A stretch of DNA of 64,000 bases, from assembly GCA_002706685.1 (NCBI GenBank), contig PALV01000006.1:12858-76857 (forward strand), in the 5' to 3' direction. The notes beneath the pieces are model-generated. The model was not told where the DNA came from and did no database searches. It saw only the letters and a list, made by a program, of their open reading frames with translations. Positions 55,363 through 64,000 of this stretch are shown one piece after another. Within the stretch, counting starts at the first letter, position 1. Every line of letters starts with the position of its first letter. The translations under genes were made by a program, and so were the position numbers. The DNA comes from Gammaproteobacteria bacterium. GTDB lineage: Bacteria; Pseudomonadota; Gammaproteobacteria; Pseudomonadales; Pseudohongiellaceae.

Positions 55363-55398
55363 CTGACAAAAAACTGTCACACCGTAACAGTGTGTATT
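55363..55398 (+). promoter_or_regulatory. Pho box for ppk
   Basis: Plus strand CTGACAAAAAACTGTCAC (55363-55380) matches 15 of 18 positions of the Pho box. A weak -10 (TGTATT, 55393-55398) follows after 12 bases. The box starts 3 bases from the divergent phoU box, so four half-sites face opposite ways in 39 bases. Confidence 0.68.
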
Positions 55399-55462
55399 GA
55401 TCGCCCACTACGTTAGAATACATTGTTAAACGCCACCTGGTAAGCCCTTTCAGGAAGTACGC

Positions 55463-57634
55463 ATGAGTACCCGCGATCAAAGTGAACGTATAGAGCCACA
55501 ACCACTGCCCGATGCACCGGAATCAATTGGCTGTCCTGCTATCGCCGAGGATATTGATCTGGATGACAGTGCCTATTATCTGAATCGTGAGCTGAGTTAT
55601 TTGCAGTTCAATCTGCGCGTGCTCGATCAGGCGCGCAATACCAGGCACCCGCTGTTGGAACGACTGATGTTCCTGCTGATCTTCAGCTCTAACCTTGACG
55701 AGTTTTACGAGATCCGCGTTTCTGGCCTGAAGAAACAGTTGGGATTTGGTCGCCAGCGACCTGGTCCCGACGGAAAATATCCTCAGGAAGTACTCAGCGA
55801 GATTCACGCTACGGTGCGCCAGGCTCTGCAGGAACAGTATCGAATACTGAATGAAGAACTGCTGCCTGCCATGGCCGATCAGAATATTCGTTTTTTGTAC
55901 CGCCATGAATGGAGCGCCAGTCTGACAGAATGGACTCAGGAGTACTTTCGCAATGAGGTACTGCCGGTCATCAGCCCGCTTGGTCTGGATCCGGCGCACC
56001 CCTTCCCAAGGCTGGTCAATAAAAGCCTGAATTTTATCCTGTCACTGGAAGGCAAGGATGCCTTTGGCCGTGACAGTGGACTGGCTATCGTGCCAGCCCC
56101 GCGCGCGCTACCACGTTTGATCAAGGTCCCATCACATATCATGCCCGATGGCGACAACTTCATATTTCTTTCGTCGGTCATTCATGCCCATGTGGAGGAG
56201 TTTTTCCCGGGCATGCGCGTCAAGGAATGTCACCAGTTCCGGGTCACACGCAATTCGGACCTGGAAATGAGTAATGTGGAAGTTGAAGACGTTGCCAGTG
56301 CACTGCAGGGCGAGCTTCACATGCGCCGCTTTGGCGCCGCTGCGAAACTCGAAGTAGGATCTGGTTGCCCGGCTGAGTTGACGGACTTTTTGCTTGAACG
56401 TTTCAATTTGACGGAAGAAGAGTTGTTCCGACTGGACGGCCCCGTCAATCTGCAGCGCTTGATGGCCCTGAACAGCATGATCAACCGCCCCGATCTGCAA
56501 TTCCCGCCATTTTCGCCAGGACTGCCGTCAGCACTGGAGGAAAATAATTGTATCTTCACTGCGGTGACGCGTGAGGATCAGCTGCTGCTGCATCCGTACC
56601 AGTCGTTTATTCCTGTCATCGACTGGGTTCGTCAGGCGGCACGCGACAGTGGCGTGATCTCCATCAAACAGACACTGTATCGAACCAACGAATCTTCAGA
56701 ACTGGTTGAGGCGCTGTCCGAGGCTGCTCGCAATGGCAAGGAAGTTACCGTGGTCATCGAATTGCGAGCCCGATTCGACGAAGAGGACAACATCCAGTTT
56801 GCCAGCATCCTGCAGGAAGCTGGTGCCGTAGTGGTTTACGGCGTCATGGGTTACAAGACCCACGCCAAGATGCTTCTGATTGTGCGACGTGAGAGCGGTC
56901 GACTGAAGCGCTATGCGCATCTGGGCACCGGCAATTATCATCGCAAAAATTCCTTGATCTACACTGACTACAGCCTGATGACCTGCGATGAAACTTTGTG
57001 CGCCGATGTGCACAAGGTGTTCCAGCAAATCACTGGCATGGGAAAAAAGATCTCTCCTGACCTGATTCTGCACGCGCCGTTCAAACTGATGAAGGGTCTG
57101 GTGCAATTGATTACACAGGAGAAACAGGCGGCCCTGGATGGCAAACCGGCGCGAATCATTGCCAAAATCAATTCGTTGACCGACCCTGCCATCATTCGCG
57201 AATTGTACTGCGCCTCTCAGAGTGGCGTGAAAATCGATTTGATCGTGCGCGGCATTTGCTGCCTGAAGCCTGGTGTACCCGGCGTTTCAGAGAACATCCG
57301 GGTTGTATCTACCATCGGTCGATTCCTGGAGCATTCGCGGGTGTATTACTTCTCAAACGCGACCTGCCCACTGTATTGTTCGAGCGCAGACTGGATGGAA
57401 CGCAATCTGCAGCGTCGTATAGAAGTAGCCTTCCCGATTCTCAAGAAGAAGTGGATCAACCGCATCGTAGAGGAAATGGAACTGCACCTGTCTGACAAGC
57501 GACAGACCTGGGAATTACAATCGGATGGTACCTACCTGCGTCCGGATGTTGACAGTGTCGAGGAAGTCGGCGACGGGGTGCAGAACCAGCTGCTTAATTC
57601 GCTCTCAATTCATGCAACGGTGAATCGCCGCTGA
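55463..57634 (+). CDS. ppk: Polyphosphate kinase 1
   Basis: 723 residues. Reversibly makes polyphosphate from ATP through a phosphohistidine. His467 in KTHAKMLLI corresponds to the autophosphorylated His, and His624 in LEHSRVYYF is the second catalytic His. RYAHLGTGNYH and SSADWMERNL are the phospholipase-D-like motifs. AGGAAG precedes the ATG. It is divergent from phoU with a shared Pho-box region and overlaps ppx by 41 bases, tail to tail, so polyphosphate making and breaking are encoded together. Confidence 0.97.
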   Translation: MSTRDQSERIEPQPLPDAPESIGCPAIAEDIDLDDSAYYLNRELSYLQFNLRVLDQARNTRHPLLERLMFLLIFSSNLDEFYEIRVSGLKKQLGFGRQRPGPDGKYPQEVLSEIHATVRQALQEQYRILNEELLPAMADQNIRFLYRHEWSASLTEWTQEYFRNEVLPVISPLGLDPAHPFPRLVNKSLNFILSLEGKDAFGRDSGLAIVPAPRALPRLIKVPSHIMPDGDNFIFLSSVIHAHVEEFFPGMRVKECHQFRVTRNSDLEMSNVEVEDVASALQGELHMRRFGAAAKLEVGSGCPAELTDFLLERFNLTEEELFRLDGPVNLQRLMALNSMINRPDLQFPPFSPGLPSALEENNCIFTAVTREDQLLLHPYQSFIPVIDWVRQAARDSGVISIKQTLYRTNESSELVEALSEAARNGKEVTVVIELRARFDEEDNIQFASILQEAGAVVVYGVMGYKTHAKMLLIVRRESGRLKRYAHLGTGNYHRKNSLIYTDYSLMTCDETLCADVHKVFQQITGMGKKISPDLILHAPFKLMKGLVQLITQEKQAALDGKPARIIAKINSLTDPAIIRELYCASQSGVKIDLIVRGICCLKPGVPGVSENIRVVSTIGRFLEHSRVYYFSNATCPLYCSSADWMERNLQRRIEVAFPILKKKWINRIVEEMELHLSDKRQTWELQSDGTYLRPDVDSVEEVGDGVQNQLLNSLSIHATVNRR

Positions 57635-58547
57635 TCGCCGCTTTGACCATGTAGTGCAGCATGCCCTCGCGCAGAGCTGATGGGCTGAAGCGCAGCGATT
57701 GCACACCTGTCGCCTGCATGAATCCACACAACACCGCCCAGCCTGGCAGCACCAGCTCGCGCCTGCCGTTTTTCAGACCGGGGAGCACATAAGTCGGGTC
57801 ACGGGCCACCTGCAGAATGTCGGGTTTAAAAGACTTCAACAGCGGCAGGTCAACTGAATTCGGCGACGAGGCCCCCATTCGCTGTGCGCAGACACCGGCC
57901 AGCATCTTGGCCGTGCCGGATGACGCATAAACGTCTGACCACGGATTGGAAGCCAGCGACTGGGTGACTTGAGCAAAGACCTGTTCAGCACTTTGCAGAG
58001 CGAGATCGAGACGTTTTTCCAGCTCATTCGCGTCTGCAGGCTGTTCGGCGAACCAGCGGTCACGCCAGCTGATACAACCTATTGGCATGCTGTGCGACTG
58101 CAGTCGCGTGTCGCCCTGGCCTATGACCAACTCCGTGCTTCCACCACCGATATCAATGATCAGGCGAGGCTCAGGCGACTCAGGCAATGCTGAGGTAACA
58201 CCGGCATAGACCAGTGCTGCTTCTTCAAGCCCACTGACGATGTCTATATTGATACCCAGCTGAGATGCCGCTTTGAGAAACTCGTCGGCATTCGATGCAA
58301 TGCGCAATGCGTTGGTACCAACTGCCCAGCAGTGCTGGATGGGGTAGCGATCAAGCGCATGTCGAAAGGTATGCAGACAGCGCAAACCACGAGCAAAGGC
58401 GTCATCAGTCAGTCTGCCGCCGTCAGCCAGACCCTCACCCAATTGGACTTTGTCACTGAAGCGCTCCACGATATCATGCCGACCATCGTGCCAGTTGGCG
58501 ATCAGCAGGTGGAAACTATTGGACCCAAGGTCAATGCATGCGTACAT
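57594..58547 (-). CDS. ppx: Exopolyphosphatase / pppGpp phosphatase family protein, short form
   Basis: 317 residues from the ATG at 58547 (GGAGG lies 14 bases upstream). The actin-like phosphatase fold has IDLGSNSFHLLIA (start), GLEEAALVYAGV and DIGGGSTELVIG. E. coli Ppx and GppA are about 500 residues because of a C-terminal HD domain; this one lacks it and resembles the short two-domain type. Ppx and GppA activities are not separable by eye. It is convergent with ppk, overlapping by 41 bases, and divergent from a glycosyltransferase gene. Confidence 0.9.
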   Translation of the reverse strand: MYACIDLGSNSFHLLIANWHDGRHDIVERFSDKVQLGEGLADGGRLTDDAFARGLRCLHTFRHALDRYPIQHCWAVGTNALRIASNADEFLKAASQLGINIDIVSGLEEAALVYAGVTSALPESPEPRLIIDIGGGSTELVIGQGDTRLQSHSMPIGCISWRDRWFAEQPADANELEKRLDLALQSAEQVFAQVTQSLASNPWSDVYASSGTAKMLAGVCAQRMGASSPNSVDLPLLKSFKPDILQVARDPTYVLPGLKNGRRELVLPGWAVLCGFMQATGVQSLRFSPSALREGMLHYMVKAAISGDSPLHELRAN

Positions 58548-58620
58548 TTGCTGGTTTTCTGCCTCCAAACAGCGGTGATTAAAGCACGTTAGCCATGCAG
58601 CCTCAACCGGAACACTCACA

Positions 58621-60537
58621 ATGCAATCAAGCCAAGCCAAACCAACTCTGTTACTCGTTCTGATCGCCCTGACAGGCAGCATTCTGGCCACCAAACTGGC
58701 ACTGGCTTTTCGGCTTGAGCTCTACAGCGATGAGATATTCTACTGGCAGGCATCTCAGTTTCCCGCGCTGGCATACAGCGACCTGCCCTTCATGACCGCC
58801 TTGCTGGCCGGACTGGGAGCCGACCTGGGCGGCAATCATGCCTGGGCAGTTCGTATACTTTTTCTTGTCATGGGGAGCAGCCTGCCGCTGCTCATATTCT
58901 GGCTGGCACAGCCTGTAACGGGCAGCAAACGCGCGCTGGAATCGGCCATTCTGACGCTGTGCCTGCCCATGGCAGCCTTTCTTGGGCTGCTGGCAGTGCC
59001 AGATGTACCTTTGATTTTCTGGGGCATATTGTTCATCGGGTTTACTGAGCGTGCTACGCGCACCAACAGAAAAGGCTTCTGGCTGGCGGCGGGTATCGCG
59101 GCAGGGCTGGGGCTCAGCAGTCACTATCGATTTGTCCTGTACCCGGCGGCCGCCGCGCTGTTTCTGCTGGTCAGCAAAAGCCATTGGTGGGTCTGGCGCC
59201 AGCCAGTCGTCTGGCTGGCAGCCCTGATTGCGGCGGCCGGTCTGTATCCGGCACTCAGTTTCAATTTGACCAATGAGCTGAGCGGGCTTGACTACCATTT
59301 GCTTGACCGCCATCCGTGGCAATTTCAGACTGAAGGACTGTTGCATCCGTTCATCCAGGCGGCGGTCGTCACCCCGCTGATGTATGCGTTTTGCTGGTAC
59401 ACGCTCTGGTTCCTGTTCCGGCTGGCTCGTAAAGGCGACTCCCGTGCAGGCCTGCTGCTCAGCTTCTCGGCGTGTAACCTGGGAGTCTATCTGATTCTGG
59501 CGCCCTGGAGTGATACCACACGAACAACCCTGCACTGGCCCCTTTCGGGTTATCTGCCGCTACTGGTTGCGATGCCACTGGCTGCCCGCCAACTACTCTC
59601 CTCACTATCGAGCTACTGGCAGCCGCCCACAGCCAGGCGTGCGATTTACGCTATTCCTTTGACCGGTTTTATTGGCTCCCTGCTGGTCCTTGCCGGTATT
59701 GGCTCTCAGGGTTTCAATGACCAGTTACAGCAAATTGTTGGCAGCAACGTGCTCTCCAACAAGATGGCTGGCTGGCAGCCTCTGACGAATGACCTGCGGA
59801 CACTGCATCAACGCCATGCAGTCGCAGAAAATTCGCTGATCGTAACAGACAACTATTACACCCAGGCGCAGATACGCTTCGCCTTGCCCGACACTCCCAC
59901 CTACACCATTGATGAGGATAAAACCGTTCGCGATGGTCGCTACACACAATATGCAATCTGGCAGTTGGATACCCAGGGGCTCCTGGCGAGTCACACCGGC
60001 CGGTCGGCGGTGCTGGTCACTGAAGACAGCACTCTGGATATCAACGAGAAAACAGCAGTCATGACACGTGCCTGCCAGACCCTGGGCAATCTGGTATTTA
60101 TTGACCAGCTTTCTCTGTATCAGGGAGACAAACGCTTCAGCTATTACTATGTCCCGTCACTTGGGTCAGGCAAAGACGCCGGCCAGCCCTGCCCGCTGCC
60201 GACAAGTGTGTGGCTAGATAGCCCTGCTGCGAATGCGACCCTCAGTGGCACCGTAACCGTCTCGGGCTGGGCCGTGGCACCGGGTTACGGCGTCGAGCTT
60301 GTCAATGTTCTGCTTAACCGTGAAACAACAGCACAGACTGAAAGGCAGATATCACGCGAGGATGTCGTAGAGATTGCCGACGGTGGAAGTGACCCGCAGG
60401 CCCCATTGCTGGGTTTCAGCGTAGAGCTGGATACCAGGGAGTTTGCGAACGGGCAATATGAACTGGCGGTGGAAACCGTATCCGGCACCGGGCAGCGCGA
60501 GCTGGCTGCCATACGCCGGATACGGATCGAGAATTGA
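58621..60537 (+). CDS. GT39-type membrane glycosyltransferase with C-terminal beta domain
   Basis: 638 residues. About 10-12 membrane helices in the first 370 residues. LYSDEIFYW in the first loop carries the Asp-Glu pair expected at the active site of GT-C enzymes such as ArnT and PMT, and DLPFMTALLA follows. The rest is periplasmic, ending in an Ig-like beta domain (about 530-638, NATLSGTVTVSGWAV, FSVELDTREFANGQYELAV). It would transfer a sugar from a polyprenyl carrier to lipid A, protein or glycan; acceptor unknown. It stands alone. Confidence 0.85.
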   Translation: MQSSQAKPTLLLVLIALTGSILATKLALAFRLELYSDEIFYWQASQFPALAYSDLPFMTALLAGLGADLGGNHAWAVRILFLVMGSSLPLLIFWLAQPVTGSKRALESAILTLCLPMAAFLGLLAVPDVPLIFWGILFIGFTERATRTNRKGFWLAAGIAAGLGLSSHYRFVLYPAAAALFLLVSKSHWWVWRQPVVWLAALIAAAGLYPALSFNLTNELSGLDYHLLDRHPWQFQTEGLLHPFIQAAVVTPLMYAFCWYTLWFLFRLARKGDSRAGLLLSFSACNLGVYLILAPWSDTTRTTLHWPLSGYLPLLVAMPLAARQLLSSLSSYWQPPTARRAIYAIPLTGFIGSLLVLAGIGSQGFNDQLQQIVGSNVLSNKMAGWQPLTNDLRTLHQRHAVAENSLIVTDNYYTQAQIRFALPDTPTYTIDEDKTVRDGRYTQYAIWQLDTQGLLASHTGRSAVLVTEDSTLDINEKTAVMTRACQTLGNLVFIDQLSLYQGDKRFSYYYVPSLGSGKDAGQPCPLPTSVWLDSPAANATLSGTVTVSGWAVAPGYGVELVNVLLNRETTAQTERQISREDVVEIADGGSDPQAPLLGFSVELDTREFANGQYELAVETVSGTGQRELAAIRRIRIEN

Positions 60538-60564
60538 AATGATGTGAACTAGCCAGACAGGACA

Positions 60565-62301
60565 CTAACCCAGCTTGAACTGACTGACCAGGTTGTCCAG
60601 CGACGCCAGCAACTGGTTGATCTCCGAGTTGTAACGTTTGCACTGCAGGTAGTCTTCGGTGTTGGCACGGCCGTCACCTGCAATCTTGACACTGCTCTTG
60701 GCAATGCCATCGGTTACTTCAGACTGCTGCTTAACAGCATTGGCAATATCCTGACTGCGGTCGGTAATCAGCGCCACTGAAGACAATACTGACTGCAGCA
60801 GCTCATTCGCAGAGTTTGCCGTGCCCACACACTCTTTTGACAGACTGACGCCGCCATCCATTGCTGTGACGATCTGAGCGGTGTTGTCCTGCAGGTTTTG
60901 AATGATGGTATTGATTTCGTGCGTGGAAGATTGAGTTTTCTGCGCCAGGCTGCGGACTTCGTCAGCTACCACGGCAAAACCGCGACCCTGTTCACCGGCA
61001 CGTGCTGCCTCAATCGCGGCATTCAGCGCCAGCAGGTTGGTCTGCTCGGCAATACCCTGAATCACCTCAAGAACTGAATGCACTTTCTCGTTGTGATCGC
61101 GCATATCGTGAACCTGCTGCTGGATCTGCGCCAGGGAGCCGGCCAGCTGCTCAACAGAGGTGCGGGTCTTGGACACAACCTGAGTTGCCTTCTGTGTCGC
61201 ACCGTTAGCTTCGCTTGCCGCGCTTACACTTGCCTGGGCGCCGTCCGCCACATCCGCGAGCGAGGACGACAACTCAGTGGTCGACGATGCCAGCAGCTCA
61301 GTCTCTTCCAACTGCGCTGCAGAACGTCCCGCAGTACGCTCGATCATGTCAGAGAACTGGGCAGACTTTCCACTTACCTCAGCACTGGTCGAGAGAACCT
61401 GCCCGATGATCCCCGCCAGCTTGCTGACGAAGGTGTTAAAGCTGGCGCCCAGCTCTGAAATCTCGTCTCTGCCGTCATCGGCAAGACGTTGGCTCAGGTC
61501 GCCAGAACCCTGCGCGATATCCTGCATGTAGCTCTTGGCCTTGACCAGCGGCGAGGTAATGGAAATTGACAGGTAGTAGGCCGCGCCAATCAGGATGGCA
61601 AGAATCACAATCACCATGACCGCAGCAGTGGCCACCCACTCCAGGAACATCGCATTTACGTCCTCTTCATACAGGCCGTGAATGACCACCCAGCCCCAAG
61701 GCTCAAAAAGCTCTGAATAAACTGTTTTTACTTCTGCCAGGGGGTGGGCAAGAGGGTCATCGGTATAGGTCAGGAATCTACGGCCAAACTCTGGCTCAGG
61801 GTAATACAGATATTCGGCGAAACCAGTGTAACTATCACCAGTGAAGCTATGGATGATTTCGGTCATTGTCGGGGTTGGTTCGCGATAACCAAGGTCGCGC
61901 ATACGCTGCTCAGGCGTGGTTGCCGTTGACGCCAGGTTAGCACGCACCTGAGCCTCTGTGTCGAGAGCTGCATCGACATTACGAAGCGGGTGGGCGAGAA
62001 TTACGCCCAGCTCGTGGTAGAGCAACAAATAATTGCGCTCATCGACCATGGTATTGTTGATCAGGAAACGTCCCATGCGCTTGGCTTCGGTTTCGGTCAT
62101 GACGCCTTGCGACACTTGTTGATTCAGGCCTTCCAGGGCATCAATGACCATCTGGACCTGGTTGACACTACCTGTGCGTAGCTGTCCCATGAACTGCTCG
62201 CGCGCCTGCATGAGCATTGACACGCTCAAGCCAATAATCGAGAGCACACTGATCAGAACAATCAGACCGATACGAGAGCGAATAGTGAATTTACTGAACA
62301 T
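60565..62301 (-). CDS. Methyl-accepting chemotaxis protein with Cache-type sensor
   Basis: 578 residues. Two membrane segments (about 10-30 and 225-250) flank a periplasmic sensor of single-Cache type ([33 protein letters not shown]), resembling proteins that bind small organic acids. HAMP (about 250-305) and a signalling domain with the tip [20 protein letters not shown] follow. It lacks the C-terminal CheR-binding pentapeptide (ends SQFKLG). AGGAG precedes the start. It is the only chemotaxis gene in the window, so it is an orphan receptor. Confidence 0.94.
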   Translation of the reverse strand: MFSKFTIRSRIGLIVLISVLSIIGLSVSMLMQAREQFMGQLRTGSVNQVQMVIDALEGLNQQVSQGVMTETEAKRMGRFLINNTMVDERNYLLLYHELGVILAHPLRNVDAALDTEAQVRANLASTATTPEQRMRDLGYREPTPTMTEIIHSFTGDSYTGFAEYLYYPEPEFGRRFLTYTDDPLAHPLAEVKTVYSELFEPWGWVVIHGLYEEDVNAMFLEWVATAAVMVIVILAILIGAAYYLSISITSPLVKAKSYMQDIAQGSGDLSQRLADDGRDEISELGASFNTFVSKLAGIIGQVLSTSAEVSGKSAQFSDMIERTAGRSAAQLEETELLASSTTELSSSLADVADGAQASVSAASEANGATQKATQVVSKTRTSVEQLAGSLAQIQQQVHDMRDHNEKVHSVLEVIQGIAEQTNLLALNAAIEAARAGEQGRGFAVVADEVRSLAQKTQSSTHEINTIIQNLQDNTAQIVTAMDGGVSLSKECVGTANSANELLQSVLSSVALITDRSQDIANAVKQQSEVTDGIAKSSVKIAGDGRANTEDYLQCKRYNSEINQLLASLDNLVSQFKLG

Positions 62302-62438
62302 GAGAACTCCTGCCTTGCTGAGCCTGGCCCGCTGACACGGGCACTAATGGTGTTATTATTGTCAGTTAACGGCATATGGCTGCGAAACATTAGCAATATT
62401 TTAAGGACCGCAAACATGGCCTCCTTATCGGGCACAGT

Positions 62439-63176
62439 ATGAAACCAGTCACACCGACTGAAACGGCAGAAGTCTTCGGCGACACCCCAGACGTGCGTCT
62501 TCTTTGGCAATCAGAGCAGGTAAAAGCGATTTACGCGGACATCATCCTGGCGCTGAATGAGCGCACCCCGCTGTTAAAGATAATCGCTGATGCTGGCACT
62601 GGTAAGACGCTGCTATGCAGAAAGTTGTTCTTCAGCCTGAAAGCGCATGCCAGCCGTTATGAAGTTGATCTGCTTCCCTATCCCGCCATAGACGCAAGGG
62701 AGCTGAAAACGCGACTGACCGGACTAAACAACACTCGCCACTCCATAATCCTGATAGACGAGGCCCAGGCCGTTTCGAATGATGCTTTGCTGGTCATCAG
62801 CAAGCATCTGGCCAAAACAGACAACTTATCGCTGGTACTGTTCGGGCAACCACTGTTGGAGTCAAGGCTGGCAAACGCCAACCTGGCAAGACTGAGCGAA
62901 ATAGTGCAAAAGTGTTATCATCTGCGGGCATTGACCCGAGAGGAAACAGAGCAATATATCCAGGCCCGCCTTGCGCTGGCAGGATTTACTCCGGAAGACG
63001 ACTGGTTGAACACCGAAGTGATCGAAAGTATATATTCACTCAGCCACGGTGTCCCCAGGGTGATCAATACCCTGATGCGCCGCTCAGCTGTTATCGCTTC
63101 TCAGTCAGGGGCTGCTGGCATTGAGCTGGCTCACCTGCAGCAGGCAAGTAATACGCTCGAGCTGCAATACGTGTAA
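62439..63176 (+). CDS. ExeA/MshM-type AAA ATPase
   Basis: 245 residues. Walker A ADAGTGKTL (about 50-58), Walker B IILIDEAQ (about 105-112) and the arginine-finger region SHGVPRVINTLMRRS fit the AAA family of ExeA, MshM and DamX-associated ATPases. ExeA also has a peptidoglycan-binding domain, absent here. No secretion, pilus or MSHA genes are nearby. The start lacks a good ribosome site. cysE follows after 67 bases in the same direction but the link is unclear. Confidence 0.82.
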   Translation: MKPVTPTETAEVFGDTPDVRLLWQSEQVKAIYADIILALNERTPLLKIIADAGTGKTLLCRKLFFSLKAHASRYEVDLLPYPAIDARELKTRLTGLNNTRHSIILIDEAQAVSNDALLVISKHLAKTDNLSLVLFGQPLLESRLANANLARLSEIVQKCYHLRALTREETEQYIQARLALAGFTPEDDWLNTEVIESIYSLSHGVPRVINTLMRRSAVIASQSGAAGIELAHLQQASNTLELQYV

Positions 63177-63243
63177 GATGCGCGGATCAGCTGAGCGAAC
63201 ACGTCACACATCCATCTTTAAAGCAAAGTAAGCGGTTTTATCT

Positions 63244-64000
63244 ATGTCTGACACGATCTGGAACGAATTACAGGCGGAGGCACGTGAGCTAATCGCCAGG
63301 GAACCCTTGTTGGCCAGTTACGTCTATGCCTGCGTGCTTAACCACAACAGCCTAAGCTCATCGCTCAGCTACCTGCTTGCCCACAAACTGGCAAATTATG
63401 TAATGTCTGCTGTTGCGATCCGGGAGCTGTTCGATCGTGCATTTGCAGATAACCCGCAAATAGTCGACTCGGCCGCAGTTGATATAAAAGCTGTGTATGA
63501 ACGCGACGCCGCCACCAGCGCGTATCTGCCAGTCATACTCTATCTGAAGGGATATCAATCAATTCAGGTTCATCGCGTTGCCCATCATCTGTGGAAGAAC
63601 GGCCGCAAAGACCTGGCATTGTATCTGCAAAGCCGCAACTCTGAAGTGTTTGGCGTGGACATACACCCTGCCTGCATTATTGGCAAGGGCATCATGTTCG
63701 ACCACGCGACCGGAATTGTGATCGGCGAAACAACCGTCATTGAAGATGATGTTTCCATCATGCAATCAGTCACGCTTGGTGGCACCGGCAATGAAAAGGG
63801 TGATCGCCACCCCAAGATCCGATCTGGTGTACTGATTTCGGCAGGCGCCAAAGTGCTTGGTAATATTGAAATCGGACGCAGCGCCAAGGTCGGAGCTGGC
63901 AGCGTTGTTCTCAAGGATGTTCCGCCGCATACAACGGTTGTTGGTGTACCTGCACATCACATCGGCAAACCCTGTCCCGACAATCCGTCTCATACCATGA
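63244..64000 (+). CDS. cysE: Serine O-acetyltransferase CysE (partial, 3' end outside window)
   Basis: First step of cysteine synthesis: serine plus acetyl-CoA to O-acetylserine. 252 codons are visible and the frame runs off the right edge. Close to the E. coli type: MSDTIWNELQAEARELIAREP, YLKGYQSIQVHRVAHHLWKN, then a left-handed beta helix with DIHPACIIGKGIMFDHATG, GETTVIEDDVSIMQSVTLGG and GDRHPKIRSGV. The conserved His-containing DHATG and QSVTLGGTG bind serine and CoA. Only the last few residues are missing. Start codon ATG at 63244; the ribosome site is weak. Confidence 0.96.
   Translation, partial: MSDTIWNELQAEARELIAREPLLASYVYACVLNHNSLSSSLSYLLAHKLANYVMSAVAIRELFDRAFADNPQIVDSAAVDIKAVYERDAATSAYLPVILYLKGYQSIQVHRVAHHLWKNGRKDLALYLQSRNSEVFGVDIHPACIIGKGIMFDHATGIVIGETTVIEDDVSIMQSVTLGGTGNEKGDRHPKIRSGVLISAGAKVLGNIEIGRSAKVGAGSVVLKDVPPHTTVVGVPAHHIGKPCPDNPSHTM

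Noticed and set aside
58651..59535. 294-codon frame opposite the GT39 gene
   Set aside because: Antisense to conserved membrane helices; composition (Gln/Arg-rich) is that expected of the complement of Leu/Ala-rich codons.

Overview
The window is a chromosomal segment of a heterotrophic, respiring gammaproteobacterium, probably marine or free-living and related to the Pseudomonadales/Cellvibrionales/Oceanospirillales. This rests on the gene order ispB / rplU-rpmA-obgE-proB, the enlarged PstA and PstC permeases, an Anr/FNR-type site, an ETF-ubiquinone oxidoreductase, several CoA-linked enzymes and MurJ near S20. Base composition looks like mid-50s percent GC by eye. I saw no prophage, insertion sequence, CRISPR array, rRNA or tRNA gene. 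The genus assignment is inference only.

Region by region: (1) 1-7.6 kb, phosphate uptake: pstB (cut by the left edge), pstA, pstC, pstS and a Na/Pi cotransporter. (2) 7.7-15.4 kb: an orphan histidine kinase lacking its phosphoacceptor His, purU, two secreted unknowns, gloA, folD, an aromatic-type aminotransferase, a universal stress protein and a 36-residue membrane peptide beside an Anr/FNR box. (3) 15.4-24.9 kb, housekeeping: DAHP synthase, murJ, a non-canonical Nramp protein, Dps, rpsT, proB, obgE, rpmA, rplU, ispB. (4) 25-31 kb: acyl-CoA synthetase, TPR/transglutaminase-like lipoprotein, ETF-QO, TIGR01777 epimerase-like protein. (5) 31-41.9 kb: TonB-dependent receptor, exported methyltransferase-like protein, CoA-transferase, nitroreductase plus serine hydrolase pair, DegQ-type protease, membrane winged-helix regulator, FAD oxidoreductase. 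(6) 42-50.5 kb: acyl-CoA dehydrogenase, two SDRs, an MDR reductase, a class III aminotransferase behind a possible leader-peptide attenuator, a TonB-C-like secreted protein and a second CoA-transferase. (7) 50.5-58.5 kb: ubiC, an OmpA-family porin, phoB, phoR, phoU, ppk, ppx. (8) 58.6-64 kb: GT39-type glycosyltransferase, chemoreceptor, ExeA-type ATPase and cysE, cut by the right edge.

The strongest theme is phosphate. The two ends hold the high-affinity Pst transporter and its PhoBR/PhoU control plus the polyphosphate enzymes. Readable Pho boxes occur before pstS, pstC, phoB, phoU and ppk. In three of them a -10-like hexamer sits exactly 10 bases after the box, as expected for PhoB-dependent promoters. 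phoU and ppk share one divergent region with back-to-back Pho boxes.

The observation I think most worth following is the leftward arrangement at 47355-47690: a TTGACA promoter, a 41-codon Ala/Arg-rich reading frame, a 16-bp perfect terminator and then an ArgD-like aminotransferase. This is the layout of a leader-peptide attenuator, though I could not find a convincing antiterminator. Other candidates are the Anr-linked 36-residue peptide, the His-less kinase and an Nramp protein whose metal-binding motifs are replaced.
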